Shown: piece by piece, positions 15,394-22,744 of the stretch | Layout of the letters: each line of letters starts with the position of its first letter | Position numbering within the stretch: the first letter of the stretch is position 1 | Source of the DNA: a virus | IMG/VR virus record: IMGVR_UViG_3300027746_000048 | Span: 1-37,691 of that record | DNA length: 37,691 nt | Direction: 5' to 3' (one strand) | The notes under the pieces: model-generated | Databases searched by the model: none | What the model saw: the letters and a program-made list of their open reading frames with translations, nothing else | Told to the model about the DNA's origin: nothing | Program-made: the position numbers and the translations under genes

Positions 15394-15989
15394 GCATCCA
15401 CGACCCCTTCGGCCAAGCCCTTGCAAAATATAGCGAGGGACTAGAAGTAGGGCTAGAGATCGGGGGAGGAACTGGGGACGGCTCGACTCAATGTATTAGG
15501 ACGAAAAGACTATTCAGCATCGAGAACCACCCCGATCGCATCGGAAGGCATTCGATGAATCTATCTGCAAGGGGAGGCGTTGCTATCAATGGAACGGCAA
15601 CCCTATCAAAGCTCTGGATGAACAAGAACGACATCGAGGAATTTTATCGAACCATCAAAACAAACCTAAACCAATACCCGCTCGAAACAGTTCTGGGTTG
15701 GCATAATGTCTGCCTAGAAACCGCCTTTCCATATTCAACCAACGCCATAGAGGATATTCACTTTGAACATAATGTAGATTTTAACTTTGTTCTAATTGAT
15801 GGCTCGCCTTTTTCGGGTGAGGCAGAGTTGCGTTGCGTCCGTCCCTTCCTAGCAGAGAAAGCAATCATCGCATTGGACGATGTGAACGACATTAAGAATT
15901 TGGCGAACTATAACAAGCTCAAGGGATTTGCCAAACTGCTTTGGGAAGATTGGTCGGTTCGTAATGGTGCGGCCATCTTTGAGCTATGA
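15381..15989 (+). CDS. Class I SAM-dependent methyltransferase-like protein
   Basis: From GTG 15381, 202 residues, overlapping the previous gene by 13 bases. The glycine-rich loop LEVGLEIGGGTGDGST (motif I) is followed by RLFSIENHPDR (acidic residue after the second strand) and FNFVLIDGSPFSGEAELR (motif IV), then AIIALDDVND. This resembles methyltransferases of the type 24 group found in glycan clusters. The upstream part of the open frame overlaps the small gene out of frame and lacks family features, so the GTG is preferred. Sugar O-methylation is inferred. Confidence 0.65.
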   Translation: MQEISIHDPFGQALAKYSEGLEVGLEIGGGTGDGSTQCIRTKRLFSIENHPDRIGRHSMNLSARGGVAINGTATLSKLWMNKNDIEEFYRTIKTNLNQYPLETVLGWHNVCLETAFPYSTNAIEDIHFEHNVDFNFVLIDGSPFSGEAELRCVRPFLAEKAIIALDDVNDIKNLANYNKLKGFAKLLWEDWSVRNGAAIFEL

Positions 15990-16498
15990 CCAAGGGAATC
16001 ATCACATCGGAATCACCCGAAATCCATTGGGAACATCTTAATGTAGCTGGCGGCAGGGTGCTTGACTTGGGGTGTGCGTTCTGGACTGAATCAGAAAGGC
16101 AAGAGGCCAACGGAACGACTAAGTATTTTCTATCACAAAAGCCAGAGTTTTATATGGGGGTGGACATAAACCAAGGAGACATTCAAACCCTTTCTCAACA
16201 ATACCCACAAGGAAAGTTCTTGTGCGAAAAGGCAGATTCCGCATTCCAAATGGATACTTGGATAACAGAGAACTCTATCACCCACATTAAGTGCGACATC
16301 GAGGGAGACGAGACTCAACTTCTGCAAATTGGGAATGTCCACAATCTAAAAGAAATTGCCATCGAGCTACACTATTCAGACGCTTGGTTAGAGGAGTTTA
16401 TGGCTTGGTTTGATTCGATTGGGTTTGAGTGCTACCGGCACGACTCAATTTCTTTCTGTCCAGAGATTAGCGTTATTTATGGTCGCTTGAAATGCTAA
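15986..16498 (+). CDS. FkbM-like methyltransferase
   Basis: 170 residues; its ATG overlaps the previous stop. Motif I is GGRVLDLGCAFW, then FYMGVDINQGD, and the characteristic FkbM-type segment is ITHIKCDIEGDETQLLQI, followed by LKEIAIELHY. It is short for the family (usually 200 or more residues), lacking much of the N-terminus. FkbM-family enzymes methylate sugars or polyketides. Placed beside glycosyltransferases, it probably modifies the same glycan. Confidence 0.7.
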   Translation: MTKGIITSESPEIHWEHLNVAGGRVLDLGCAFWTESERQEANGTTKYFLSQKPEFYMGVDINQGDIQTLSQQYPQGKFLCEKADSAFQMDTWITENSITHIKCDIEGDETQLLQIGNVHNLKEIAIELHYSDAWLEEFMAWFDSIGFECYRHDSISFCPEISVIYGRLKC

Positions 16499-17259
16499 CC
16501 ATCTTTACCATCGTCCTCAATGGGATGCCCTACATCCAAAGGCATCTATCAGAATTTCAGAAACTCAAGATTCCGTGGGAGTGGAGGATTGTCGAGGGAG
16601 TGGCCGAGCCTCTTGGATGCACCCGCTGGTGCAAGCAAGTTCCAGAGAAGTACCATAAGAACTTTGTGAGCGTAGATGGAACGCACGAATATCTTGAGAG
16701 CATTAAGGACAAGAATGTTTCAGTTTGTTGGCAAGCCAAGCCCTTCCCCGGCAAGCTGGCGATGATTGGCGAAGCGTTGCGAGGAGTGGAGGGGGGAGTT
16801 GTGATGGAGATCGACTCTGATGAGATATGGAGAGCCGACCAGCTAGAGGCAATCTTCGGGCATCTCAAGGGATGCGAGGAGGGGCGAGCGATGCAGTTCC
16901 ATTGTAACTATTATGTGGGGCAGAATAAAAAAGTAGTGACTAGGGAGGGCTTTGGCTCGAACTGGTACGAATGGTTTAGGGCTTGGAAGTGGGGGAAGGA
17001 TATTCACTTTACCAGCCACGAACCGCCCAAACTAAATGTCCAGTCAATGATGATTCCAAGGGGAGTGACTGAAACTTGGGGGCTAACCTTTGACCACTTC
17101 GCCTACGCCACAAAGGAGCAAGCACAATTCAAGGAAGATTTCTATGGGTATAAAGGGCTAGTCGAGGGATGGGAGAGGCTACAACAAACAACCAGCCCAG
17201 TTCGGTTGAGAGATTATTTGCCATTCATAACAGACAAGAGCGTTGCCGATGAGTGTTAA
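16492..17259 (+). CDS. Glycosyltransferase, GT-A fold
   Basis: 255 residues, overlapping the previous gene by seven bases. The N-terminus LTIFTIVLNGMPYIQRHLSE is a family 2 strand-loop-helix start, and GGVVMEIDSDEIWRADQLEA carries the DxD metal-binding motif. The C-terminal part has aromatic acceptor-site-like stretches (SNWYEWFRAWKWG). The middle segment FHCNYYVGQNKKVVTREG is also seen in short phage and bacterial glycosyltransferases. It probably adds a sugar in the same pathway as its neighbours. Confidence 0.72.
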   Translation: MLTIFTIVLNGMPYIQRHLSEFQKLKIPWEWRIVEGVAEPLGCTRWCKQVPEKYHKNFVSVDGTHEYLESIKDKNVSVCWQAKPFPGKLAMIGEALRGVEGGVVMEIDSDEIWRADQLEAIFGHLKGCEEGRAMQFHCNYYVGQNKKVVTREGFGSNWYEWFRAWKWGKDIHFTSHEPPKLNVQSMMIPRGVTETWGLTFDHFAYATKEQAQFKEDFYGYKGLVEGWERLQQTTSPVRLRDYLPFITDKSVADEC

Positions 17260-17923
17260 AACTATTAAGTATTCGCAAAGGTTGGGGGATGTGCTTCGTT
17301 GCCTGCCAGCCGCCAAGCATCTAGCCGACCAAGGCCACGAAGTTTTCTTTGATTGCCTCGCTCAATACCACGGAGTTTTTGAACTGACTAGCTATGTGAA
17401 GGCTGGGCATAGGATGGGTGATGTTATTGATCTTGAGGTATGGCCGAACCAGTACGAGGCTTATCGGAAAAGCAAAAGAAGCTGGACTGACTTTATTTAT
17501 AGCCATCCAGAGATTAAGGAAGCAGACAAGACTAACATTGTCCTAGATAAGCTAGACGACAAACCAGCCGAGGGACTTCCAGAGTCTTACAACCTAGTTG
17601 CCCCATTTGGGCTATCTCAAGGATACTATCGAAACCCACTAGAACTAATCGTAAGGGCTAGGCAAACTATGGGCAAAGACAATTTCTTTGTCCTATGCCC
17701 AGCCGACATAAAGATTCAAGGGTTAAGCACCTACACCGCCCCATCGGTTGAGCAGATGGCAAAGGCAATCCGAGGGGCTACGGACTTTTGGGCAATCAAT
17801 AGCACCCCGATAATCCTTGCTTCGGCAACTAGGAAAGACAAGCAAACCGGCTTCTTCCCCCAGAAGAACGAGTGGGAAACTGACAACATTTTCGACTTTG
17901 AGGGGCTAACAAGGATGGATTGA
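17249..17923 (+). CDS. Family 9-like (GT-B) glycosyltransferase fragment or short form
   Basis: ATG 17249 is chosen over TTG 17243; 224 residues, overlapping the previous gene by 11 bases. The start KTIKYSQRLGDVLRCLPAAK, then GHEVFFDC, resembles heptosyltransferase-type (GT9) proteins, which begin with a loop that follows GDxL. The C-terminal part has SVEQMAKAIRGATDFWAINS, like the nucleotide-sugar site of the same fold. Full GT9 enzymes are about 320-350 residues, so this is a reduced version. It ends the cassette. Confidence 0.55.
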   Translation: MSVKTIKYSQRLGDVLRCLPAAKHLADQGHEVFFDCLAQYHGVFELTSYVKAGHRMGDVIDLEVWPNQYEAYRKSKRSWTDFIYSHPEIKEADKTNIVLDKLDDKPAEGLPESYNLVAPFGLSQGYYRNPLELIVRARQTMGKDNFFVLCPADIKIQGLSTYTAPSVEQMAKAIRGATDFWAINSTPIILASATRKDKQTGFFPQKNEWETDNIFDFEGLTRMD

Positions 17924-17925
17924 CA
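17920..17925 (+). promoter_or_regulatory. TTGACA element 20 bp before a start
   Basis: GGATTGACATA here includes the TGA stop of the preceding gene and lies 20 bp before the ATG at 17940. The same GGATTGACATA occurs at 26096-26106. A strong AGGAGGTGA (17927-17935) follows it. Confidence 0.4.
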
Positions 17926-17939
17926 TAGGAGGTGATTTT

Positions 17940-18257
17940 ATGGCGGGGACAATCGACACCTCTTACTTCTCAACTGATCTGCAATTTATGATTGCCGATA
18001 TGTTCCAAACAGTCACCGGGCTTGCCTCTTCCGCAGTTTCCGCATCAGTCACAGACCTCACCACCGCTAGTGAACTTGAGATAGGCGGGGAGGTATTTAG
18101 AGTCACCCAGTCTGTCGTTGTCTTGGCTTCAGCAATCTCTGCTCCCACGATTGGCTCACTCTGCACCGTGAGCGGGGTGGAGCGTATGATCGGAGGATTT
18201 TCGCAAAGCACCGATGGTTTGTCCTTCACTATCGAGCTTGCGGAAATTACTACCTAA
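17940..18257 (+). CDS. Head-tail connector (stopper)-like protein
   Basis: 105 residues with a perfect AGGAGG ribosome binding site. The pattern SELEIGGEVFRVTQSVVVL, then PTIGSLCTVSGVERMIGGFS, then FTIELAEI is a small beta barrel like that of lambda gpFII-type head-completion proteins. Its place first in the tail block, before two tail-terminator-like genes, fits. Family identity is inferred from pattern and position. Confidence 0.55.
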   Translation: MAGTIDTSYFSTDLQFMIADMFQTVTGLASSAVSASVTDLTTASELEIGGEVFRVTQSVVVLASAISAPTIGSLCTVSGVERMIGGFSQSTDGLSFTIELAEITT

Positions 18258-18673
18258 TGGCCTCAATAGAAAGGGAGGTGGAGAACGCCCTCCTTAATGT
18301 TGTTTCTGGCGTTACTGGGGTGAACTTTTTCACCAGCGAGAGGGGGACGGCTCGCACGATGCCAAGCGTAACGGTTCAAGCCAGCATCAGCGGGGAGGAG
18401 CTTGTGCCTTTCTCTGGTGTATTCAAAACCCCCGCCTCAATAACCTATGTAGCAAGGGCAGACACCACGGCAAGAGCCGACTTCGACGCCAAATTCTATG
18501 ACATCCTAGAACAACTCTATCGTGACCCAGACCTAGCGAGCTACCTCACCGACCACTCAAACATCACCTTCTATGTGGCAAAGGTGACTGGGGACAACCC
18601 TGCCGTGATTGGGCAGAACAGAACTTGGTCAAGGGCTATGACCCTAGACATCACCGCAACGGCAAAGAAATGA
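18257..18673 (+). CDS. Tail terminator-like protein, copy 1
   Basis: 138 residues, starting in a TAATG overlap. The layout (SIEREVENALLNVV helix, MPSVTVQASIS strand, GVFKTPASITYVARADT, FDAKFYDILEQLY helix, TFYVAKVTGDNPAVIG, RTWSRAMTLDITATA) is an alpha-beta fold as in gpU-type tail terminators, which cap the tail tube and join it to the head. The next gene is a clear paralogue. Confidence 0.6.
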   Translation: MASIEREVENALLNVVSGVTGVNFFTSERGTARTMPSVTVQASISGEELVPFSGVFKTPASITYVARADTTARADFDAKFYDILEQLYRDPDLASYLTDHSNITFYVAKVTGDNPAVIGQNRTWSRAMTLDITATAKK

Positions 18674-19161
18674 ACAACAGCGTTCAAATCAATGTGGAGG
18701 ATGCTTTAGACAATCTCCTAGCCAACATCCCCAGTCTCAATGTCTATAAGACTAATAGGGTAGGTGCAAAGCTATTTCCATCAGCCACAATCTCTGCATC
18801 GGTTGGGGGTCAGCTTCTTGGCAATTATACAGGGGTTTATGAAGTTTCTGTTTCAATCGACTACTCCGACACGGCGGCCAAGATTAGCCAAGAGGCTTTT
18901 GACTCCGAATACTGCTCTATATTCGAGGCTTTCTATTCTGAAACTCCACCCCTCTTTACCAAGATTCAAAACAATATAGTCGATACAAAGGTTTATACGG
19001 CACGGATTACTGGTCAAACCCCGACGATTAGGACGGCTAAAAGGGCTTGGCAGAGGGGCTTGAAGATGAGCTTAATTTGCACCCCATCAGAACTAGACGA
19101 TGGCTTGCGGTTCTTGGACTTTCACGAAAAGAGAAACTCAATGTATGTGGGTGTGATTTAA
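18670..19161 (+). CDS. Tail terminator-like protein, copy 2
   Basis: 163 residues from ATG 18670, overlapping the previous stop (ATGA). It repeats the plan of the preceding protein: VEDALDNLLANIPSLNVY, FPSATISASVGGQLL, GVYEVSVSIDYSD, FDSEYCSIFEAFY, VYTARITGQTPTI, RAWQRGLKMSLICT. A C-terminal extension (DDGLRFLDFHEKRNSMYVG) is unique to this copy. The pair arose by tandem duplication and has diverged far. One may be the terminator, the other a neck component. Confidence 0.6.
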   Translation: MNNSVQINVEDALDNLLANIPSLNVYKTNRVGAKLFPSATISASVGGQLLGNYTGVYEVSVSIDYSDTAAKISQEAFDSEYCSIFEAFYSETPPLFTKIQNNIVDTKVYTARITGQTPTIRTAKRAWQRGLKMSLICTPSELDDGLRFLDFHEKRNSMYVGVI

Positions 19162-19163
19162 CA
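19158..19163 (+). promoter_or_regulatory. TTAACA variant element 20 bp before a start
   Basis: TTAACA, overlapping the upstream TAA stop, stands 20 bp before ATG 19178. It is a one-base variant of the TTGACA elements. AAGGAG (19163-19168) gives the ribosome binding site. Confidence 0.3.
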
Positions 19164-19177
19164 AGGAGCTTGAGAAT

Positions 19178-20194
19178 ATGGCACTTTCCATTTTAGACGG
19201 CAATCAATCGGCAACCACGCTCTCAACCATCCTTTCTAGTGGGCAACACATCACCGCCCACACGGTTATTAGCCTTGGCACTCAAGCGATTACAGATATG
19301 CGGAGCGCAGTCAGCGGGAGCGTTGTTTCAATCTCTAACTTTCCTGCCTCACAATCAACTACCTTCGGTGCAGTTACCGGAAGCGTGTCCGTTTTGAACT
19401 TCCCCGCATCGCAAGCGGTAACCTTTTCTGACGCATCTCTAACTAACACCCAACTCCGAGCAAGCGCAGTTACCGTGGGCGGGACAGTCACGGTAGGGAA
19501 TAGCGTCACCATCTCGTCCATCCCCGCCATCTCTGGCACGGTGACGGCTAATGTTTTTGGAACAAACGGACTTGGTGGGGTTGGTGGAGCGATAATACCG
19601 TTTCAAATGGCTTATAATGACGAAGCTTTTTCAGACGGGCGAAGGCTTGCTGTAGCAATAGTCAATTCTCAAGGGGAAGAATACATCTCTGGCACAGTCA
19701 CCATCGGCTCTGCTCTCCCTGCTGGCACAAACAGAATCGGAGTGGTGACGATTGGCGGCGGGACAGTCACCATCGGAGCGGGCACGGCACAGATCGGCAC
19801 AGTCACCGCATCTATCAGCGGAACGGTTCCAATCTCCATCTCCTCCGTCACGGTTGGCAATTCGGTAACCATCGCTTCGCTCCCCGCGATTAGCGGGACG
19901 GTTACCGCCAACACCTTCGCCCTGCAAGGCACGGCAGTAACCACCTCTAACTTCACCAGCACAACGGCATCTACCGTTCTGGCTAATTACAATGCGACAA
20001 GGGAAGTGCTGACTATTTTTAACGAGGGAGCGGGTAACCTTCATGTGAGCGTTGGGGCAACTTGCACCACCATCGCCTATCAGGTGCGCCTATCGGCGGG
20101 AGATTATTACGAGGTGCCCAATCATCAAACGACGATCACCCACTCGGCTGTATTCGCCACCGCAGGCACGGCCAGGGTGACGGAAGTTAGTTAG
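19178..20194 (+). CDS. Repeat-rich virion or tail-fibre protein
   Basis: 338 residues made largely of short beta repeats. NFPASQ occurs twice (about 54-80) after VSGSV or VTGSV, and TVGNSVTI(S or A)S, (I or L)PAISGTVTAN occurs twice, around residues 105-125 and 225-245. Other repeats are GTVTIG and GTAQIG. A non-repeat middle (IIPFQMAYNDEAFSDGRRLAVA) and a globular end (VLTIFNEGAGNLHVSVGA) flank them. Such NFPA and SGTV repeats are common in phage minor structural proteins. The DNA repeats have drifted synonymously. Function in adsorption or fibre structure is inferred. Confidence 0.6.
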   Translation: MALSILDGNQSATTLSTILSSGQHITAHTVISLGTQAITDMRSAVSGSVVSISNFPASQSTTFGAVTGSVSVLNFPASQAVTFSDASLTNTQLRASAVTVGGTVTVGNSVTISSIPAISGTVTANVFGTNGLGGVGGAIIPFQMAYNDEAFSDGRRLAVAIVNSQGEEYISGTVTIGSALPAGTNRIGVVTIGGGTVTIGAGTAQIGTVTASISGTVPISISSVTVGNSVTIASLPAISGTVTANTFALQGTAVTTSNFTSTTASTVLANYNATREVLTIFNEGAGNLHVSVGATCTTIAYQVRLSAGDYYEVPNHQTTITHSAVFATAGTARVTEVS

Positions 20195-20203
20195 GAGTAG
20201 GCG

Positions 20204-21028
20204 ATGCCCTTGTATTCGGCAGTCTGTCCGTTGCCAGTAAATCGGATTAAGAACAGATTATTCGACGCAGACGCAAGGGACTATATTCTGCGAGTTGAAG
20301 CGGCAGACGGCCAAAGGCTCGAATCTCAAGTGCGGGGGGCTATTAATAGTTTTGTGATTGGTTGTAAGGCTGACGGAATCTGGACTTCACTTGTCACTTC
20401 TTGCATTATGGCTGGAGCAAGAACTGTGGCTGGGGCGATTATTCCGTTACGAGGAAACGCGCCGACAAACAATAACTTTGTAGCTGGTGATTATAGCAGA
20501 ACGCTTGGATTGCTTGGCAATGATTCAAATAAATATCTGGCTACTGGCTACAATAATAACGATACAACAAATTTTCCTCAAAATGACTCGCATATTTCTT
20601 GTTATGTTTCAGCAACTCAGACAGATACCGCTGGAATATTTGTTGGCACTCAATCTACTATTGGAAATATCTTAACCCTAGGTTACTCATCAACAACGCA
20701 AATTTTTTTCAGAAATAGGGCGGGAACTCAAAGACTTTTCAGTACGGCTCCACTTGGATTTCAAGCAAGCACAAGAAATAATAGTACAAATTTTTCAAGC
20801 AGGGCAACTCAATCTGGTGGGACTATTTCAGATGTTAACTCAACTCTTGCATCTGGCACACCTGCCAGTCAATTATTTGGAGTTTTCTGCGGATTTTCTG
20901 GAACAACTGCTAACCAATTTTCAGCGTCTCGCATGTCTTTCTACTCAATCGGGAAAAGCCTTACGATTGCAAACTTAGACACCAGAGTGACAACCCTAAT
21001 GTCCACTCTTGCGAGGGTTATAGTATAA
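20204..21028 (+). CDS. Phage virion protein, likely tail fibre or receptor-binding
   Basis: 274 residues. The N-terminus (FDADARDYILRVEAADGQ, then AINSFVIGCKADGIW, CIMAGARTVAGAIIPL) is a conserved attachment module of phage minor structural proteins. The C-terminal 180 residues are Asn/Ser/Thr/Gly-rich beta, resembling concanavalin-like or jelly-roll domains (FVAGDYSRTLGLLGND). The second half of the gene is AT-rich, while the attachment module is not, so the tip has probably been swapped. GAGTAGGCG precedes the start. Confidence 0.65.
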   Translation: MPLYSAVCPLPVNRIKNRLFDADARDYILRVEAADGQRLESQVRGAINSFVIGCKADGIWTSLVTSCIMAGARTVAGAIIPLRGNAPTNNNFVAGDYSRTLGLLGNDSNKYLATGYNNNDTTNFPQNDSHISCYVSATQTDTAGIFVGTQSTIGNILTLGYSSTTQIFFRNRAGTQRLFSTAPLGFQASTRNNSTNFSSRATQSGGTISDVNSTLASGTPASQLFGVFCGFSGTTANQFSASRMSFYSIGKSLTIANLDTRVTTLMSTLARVIV

Positions 21029-21150
21029 TGCCCCTCCTCCTCCTCACCCTCTTACTCTGCTCCTGCTCACCAAAGTCAGCAAGTAACACACTGCCAAACT
21101 ACAGCGATATGCAAGCCGCCGAGGACGCCGGGCAAACGCCAAGCAAGTAG
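21028..21150 (+). CDS. 40-residue lipoprotein
   Basis: Starts in TAATG overlap with the previous gene. The product has a Leu-rich signal (PLLLLTLLLCSC) with a probable lipid-modified Cys at 13, then a short polar chain (SPKSASNTLPNYSDMQAAED). It is too short for an enzyme. It could be an outer-membrane spanin-like or exclusion lipoprotein; a coiled-coil membrane protein follows two genes later. Confidence 0.5.
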   Translation: MPLLLLTLLLCSCSPKSASNTLPNYSDMQAAEDAGQTPSK

Positions 21151-21157
21151 AGTCGGT

Positions 21158-21298
21158 ATGATGCACCAATATACTTATGAGGATTTTATGTCCTCGCTCA
21201 AATGGCTTGAGGCTGAGGGCTACATAGAGAAGTTCTACGATAACAACGGCGATCTATGCGTTCGCGTGTGCGAAGGGGCAGAAGATTGTGAAGTATGA
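21158..21298 (+). CDS. 46-residue acidic protein
   Basis: ATG 21158; the stop overlaps the next ATG (ATGA). Product MMHQYTYEDFMSSLKWLE followed by an acidic, Cys-bearing end (LCVRVCEGAEDCEV). No family is recognised. Coupling to the next gene supports translation. Confidence 0.5.
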   Translation: MMHQYTYEDFMSSLKWLEAEGYIEKFYDNNGDLCVRVCEGAEDCEV

Positions 21299-21549
21299 GT
21301 GCAGACCAAGTTGCAGATTTGAGGGAGAGGCTCGCAAGAATCGAGGAGAGGCAAGTAGGGTTAATTTCAATTTTAGAGCGTCATACCAGCGAAATAGCCC
21401 AATGGACAGCCAAGATTAACGGCAAGGTGGACACCCTAGAGAGGGAGTCGCACACCATCAAAACTAAGCTCTGGTTGGTTGCCTTGGTGTCGGGAGCGGT
21501 CTTTTCTACGATTTGGGAACTTATAAAGGTGCGGGTGTTCCCACGATAA
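21295..21549 (+). CDS. Coiled-coil protein with C-terminal membrane segment
   Basis: 84 residues: a long amphipathic helix with heptads (VADLRERLARIEERQVGLIS, then IAQWTAKINGKVDTLER) followed by one hydrophobic segment (LWLVALVSGAVFSTIWELI) and a basic end. This is the plan of XhlA-type holin-associated proteins and of small tail-anchored phage proteins. It may assist lysis or act in the virion. The lysis genes proper lie 7 kb downstream, so a second membrane module is implied. Confidence 0.6.
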   Translation: MSADQVADLRERLARIEERQVGLISILERHTSEIAQWTAKINGKVDTLERESHTIKTKLWLVALVSGAVFSTIWELIKVRVFPR

Positions 21550-21550
21550 T

Positions 21551-21556
21551 TTGACA
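21551..21556 (+). promoter_or_regulatory. TTGACA element 21 bp before a start
   Basis: TTGACA followed by CAAGC, 21 bp before ATG 21572 of a micro-ORF. AAAGGAG (21562-21568) follows it and serves as ribosome binding site. Confidence 0.4.
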
Positions 21557-21571
21557 CAAGCAAAGGAGATT

Positions 21572-21607
21572 ATGAAAAACACACTTTCTAACGAGGTTTC
21601 AATCTAA
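21572..21607 (+). CDS. 11-codon micro-ORF ahead of the major tail gene
   Basis: ATG 21572 has the best ribosome site in the area (AAAGGAG, 4 bases upstream of the start codon region) and encodes 11 residues ending in TAA that overlaps the next ATG (TAATG). The peptide MKNTLSNEVSI has no obvious function. Termination and restart would deliver ribosomes to the tail-tube gene, which otherwise lacks a Shine-Dalgarno. Confidence 0.5.
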   Translation: MKNTLSNEVSI

Positions 21608-21954
21608 TGGCCGCCGTCACGATTGGCACGCAGGGCTTGTCCTTCGGCTTAGTTGGGGAAGCTGGCATCGGACTGGTTCAGAGCTTTTCAGAGGCTCGTA
21701 ATGTGGAAAAGAATGAAGTCCGCAATAATGCAGGCGACATCGTTGCCATCGGATACTATAACGCCACGACCTCCTACTCACTCTCGGTTGCTATTACTGG
21801 TGCTTACAATGTGACCGCAGGGGCGGCCTTGTCTGCTCTCGCAAACGCAACCACCCTCGGCACAACTCGCATCGATTCCATCACGCTGAACAAGTCTAAC
21901 GATGCGTTTGTGACCCTTGATATCTCGGCGACCGGCTATCCGAATGTAAGTTAA
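21607..21954 (+). CDS. Major tail (tube) protein
   Basis: 115 residues, beta-rich, no Cys. The sequence GTQGLSFGLVGEAGIGLV, then SEARNVEKNEVRNNAGDIVA, then SYSLSVAITGAYN, then RIDSITLNKSNDAFVTLDIS has the two-sheet pattern of a small tube protein. Position just before the tail assembly chaperones and tape measure is the standard place. A hairpin follows the stop at 21954-21972. The start is in TAATG overlap with the micro-ORF. Confidence 0.68.
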   Translation: MAAVTIGTQGLSFGLVGEAGIGLVQSFSEARNVEKNEVRNNAGDIVAIGYYNATTSYSLSVAITGAYNVTAGAALSALANATTLGTTRIDSITLNKSNDAFVTLDISATGYPNVS

Positions 21955-21972
21955 AGAGGTTCTACACCTCTT
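21954..21972 (+). terminator. Hairpin after the tail-tube gene
   Basis: AAGAGGT (21954-21960) pairs perfectly with ACCTCTT (21966-21972) around TCTAC. There is no T-tract, so it is more likely an mRNA-end or attenuation hairpin than a full terminator. Confidence 0.4.
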
Positions 21973-21989
21973 AACGAAATCCTAAACTT

Positions 21990-22367
21990 ATGACCGAAGC
22001 CTACTGGGGAACTACTAATATAAAAGTGGCGAGTGCCGTTGCTTCCTTTGGGGCAAAGCCAAGACAACTCGACCCGGTAACGAGGACAATCAAAGAGGAC
22101 GGAAGCACCCAAGCTACCTTCTGGTTTGAGGCTGGGGCTGGGGCAGAGGCAAAAGCAGAAATGGAACGCCCTTGGTCAGAAATGAAAAGCGACCCAGAAA
22201 GCCCTATTAGGTATGTTAGGGCGGCACTAGAAAACAGAGAGACTTTTCTCGGATTACTCAAGAGATCGGTCGCTTTGAGGGTGGTGCAGACAAAGGGCGG
22301 GCAAACTCTACTCATCTCAGAAAACGCAACCTCGGAACAAAGAAGGGCAATCCTAAAGCATCTATGA
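21990..22367 (+). CDS. Tail-region protein of unknown function
   Basis: 125 residues. N-terminal beta (TTNIKVASAVASFGAKPRQL), then ATFWFEAGAGAEAKAEMER and a helical end (EQRRAILKHL). The ending overlaps the chaperone gene (ATGA), and it lies 35 bases after the tube gene stop. A virion or chaperone role in the tail is inferred from position; no family is recognised. Confidence 0.5.
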   Translation: MTEAYWGTTNIKVASAVASFGAKPRQLDPVTRTIKEDGSTQATFWFEAGAGAEAKAEMERPWSEMKSDPESPIRYVRAALENRETFLGLLKRSVALRVVQTKGGQTLLISENATSEQRRAILKHL

Positions 22368-22744
22368 GCATATCCCTCGATGAAGAACTAAACTCAGCCT
22401 TTATATCCCCAGACAAAGAATATATGGGTGAAAAACTTGCGCCCTACACGGAAGGCTCAAGGTTGCTCCTTTTGCAAGTAAGGGACGATAGCGACTCCTC
22501 GATCTACTTTATCTGGTCGTTCATCTATATGCACATCCAAATTGCCAAGGGCAGGAAAGAGGCGATCAAACTAGCTTGGAATCGAGACTTGTTTCGTGAG
22601 AAGATTATGGACTTTATTGAGGGCAAGACAGAAGCAGATCGGGATGCGGCCACTCAAATCGTCTCTAACATCTTGGACGAAGCCCAGAAAGGCAAGGTAG
22701 AGGCCATACCAGCACCTCACCAAGCCGAACCGGGAAACGCCTAA
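22364..22744 (+). CDS. Tail assembly chaperone, short form (gpG-like)
   Basis: 126 residues, mainly helical and acidic (LDEELNSAFISPDKEY, SDSSIYFIWSFIYMHIQIAK, RDAATQIVSNILDE). It lies between the tube and tape-measure genes and ends EPGNA just after a slippery heptamer. In lambda the matching gpG coats the tape measure and recruits tube subunits. The short form is expected to be the main product. Confidence 0.8.
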   Translation: MSISLDEELNSAFISPDKEYMGEKLAPYTEGSRLLLLQVRDDSDSSIYFIWSFIYMHIQIAKGRKEAIKLAWNRDLFREKIMDFIEGKTEADRDAATQIVSNILDEAQKGKVEAIPAPHQAEPGNA

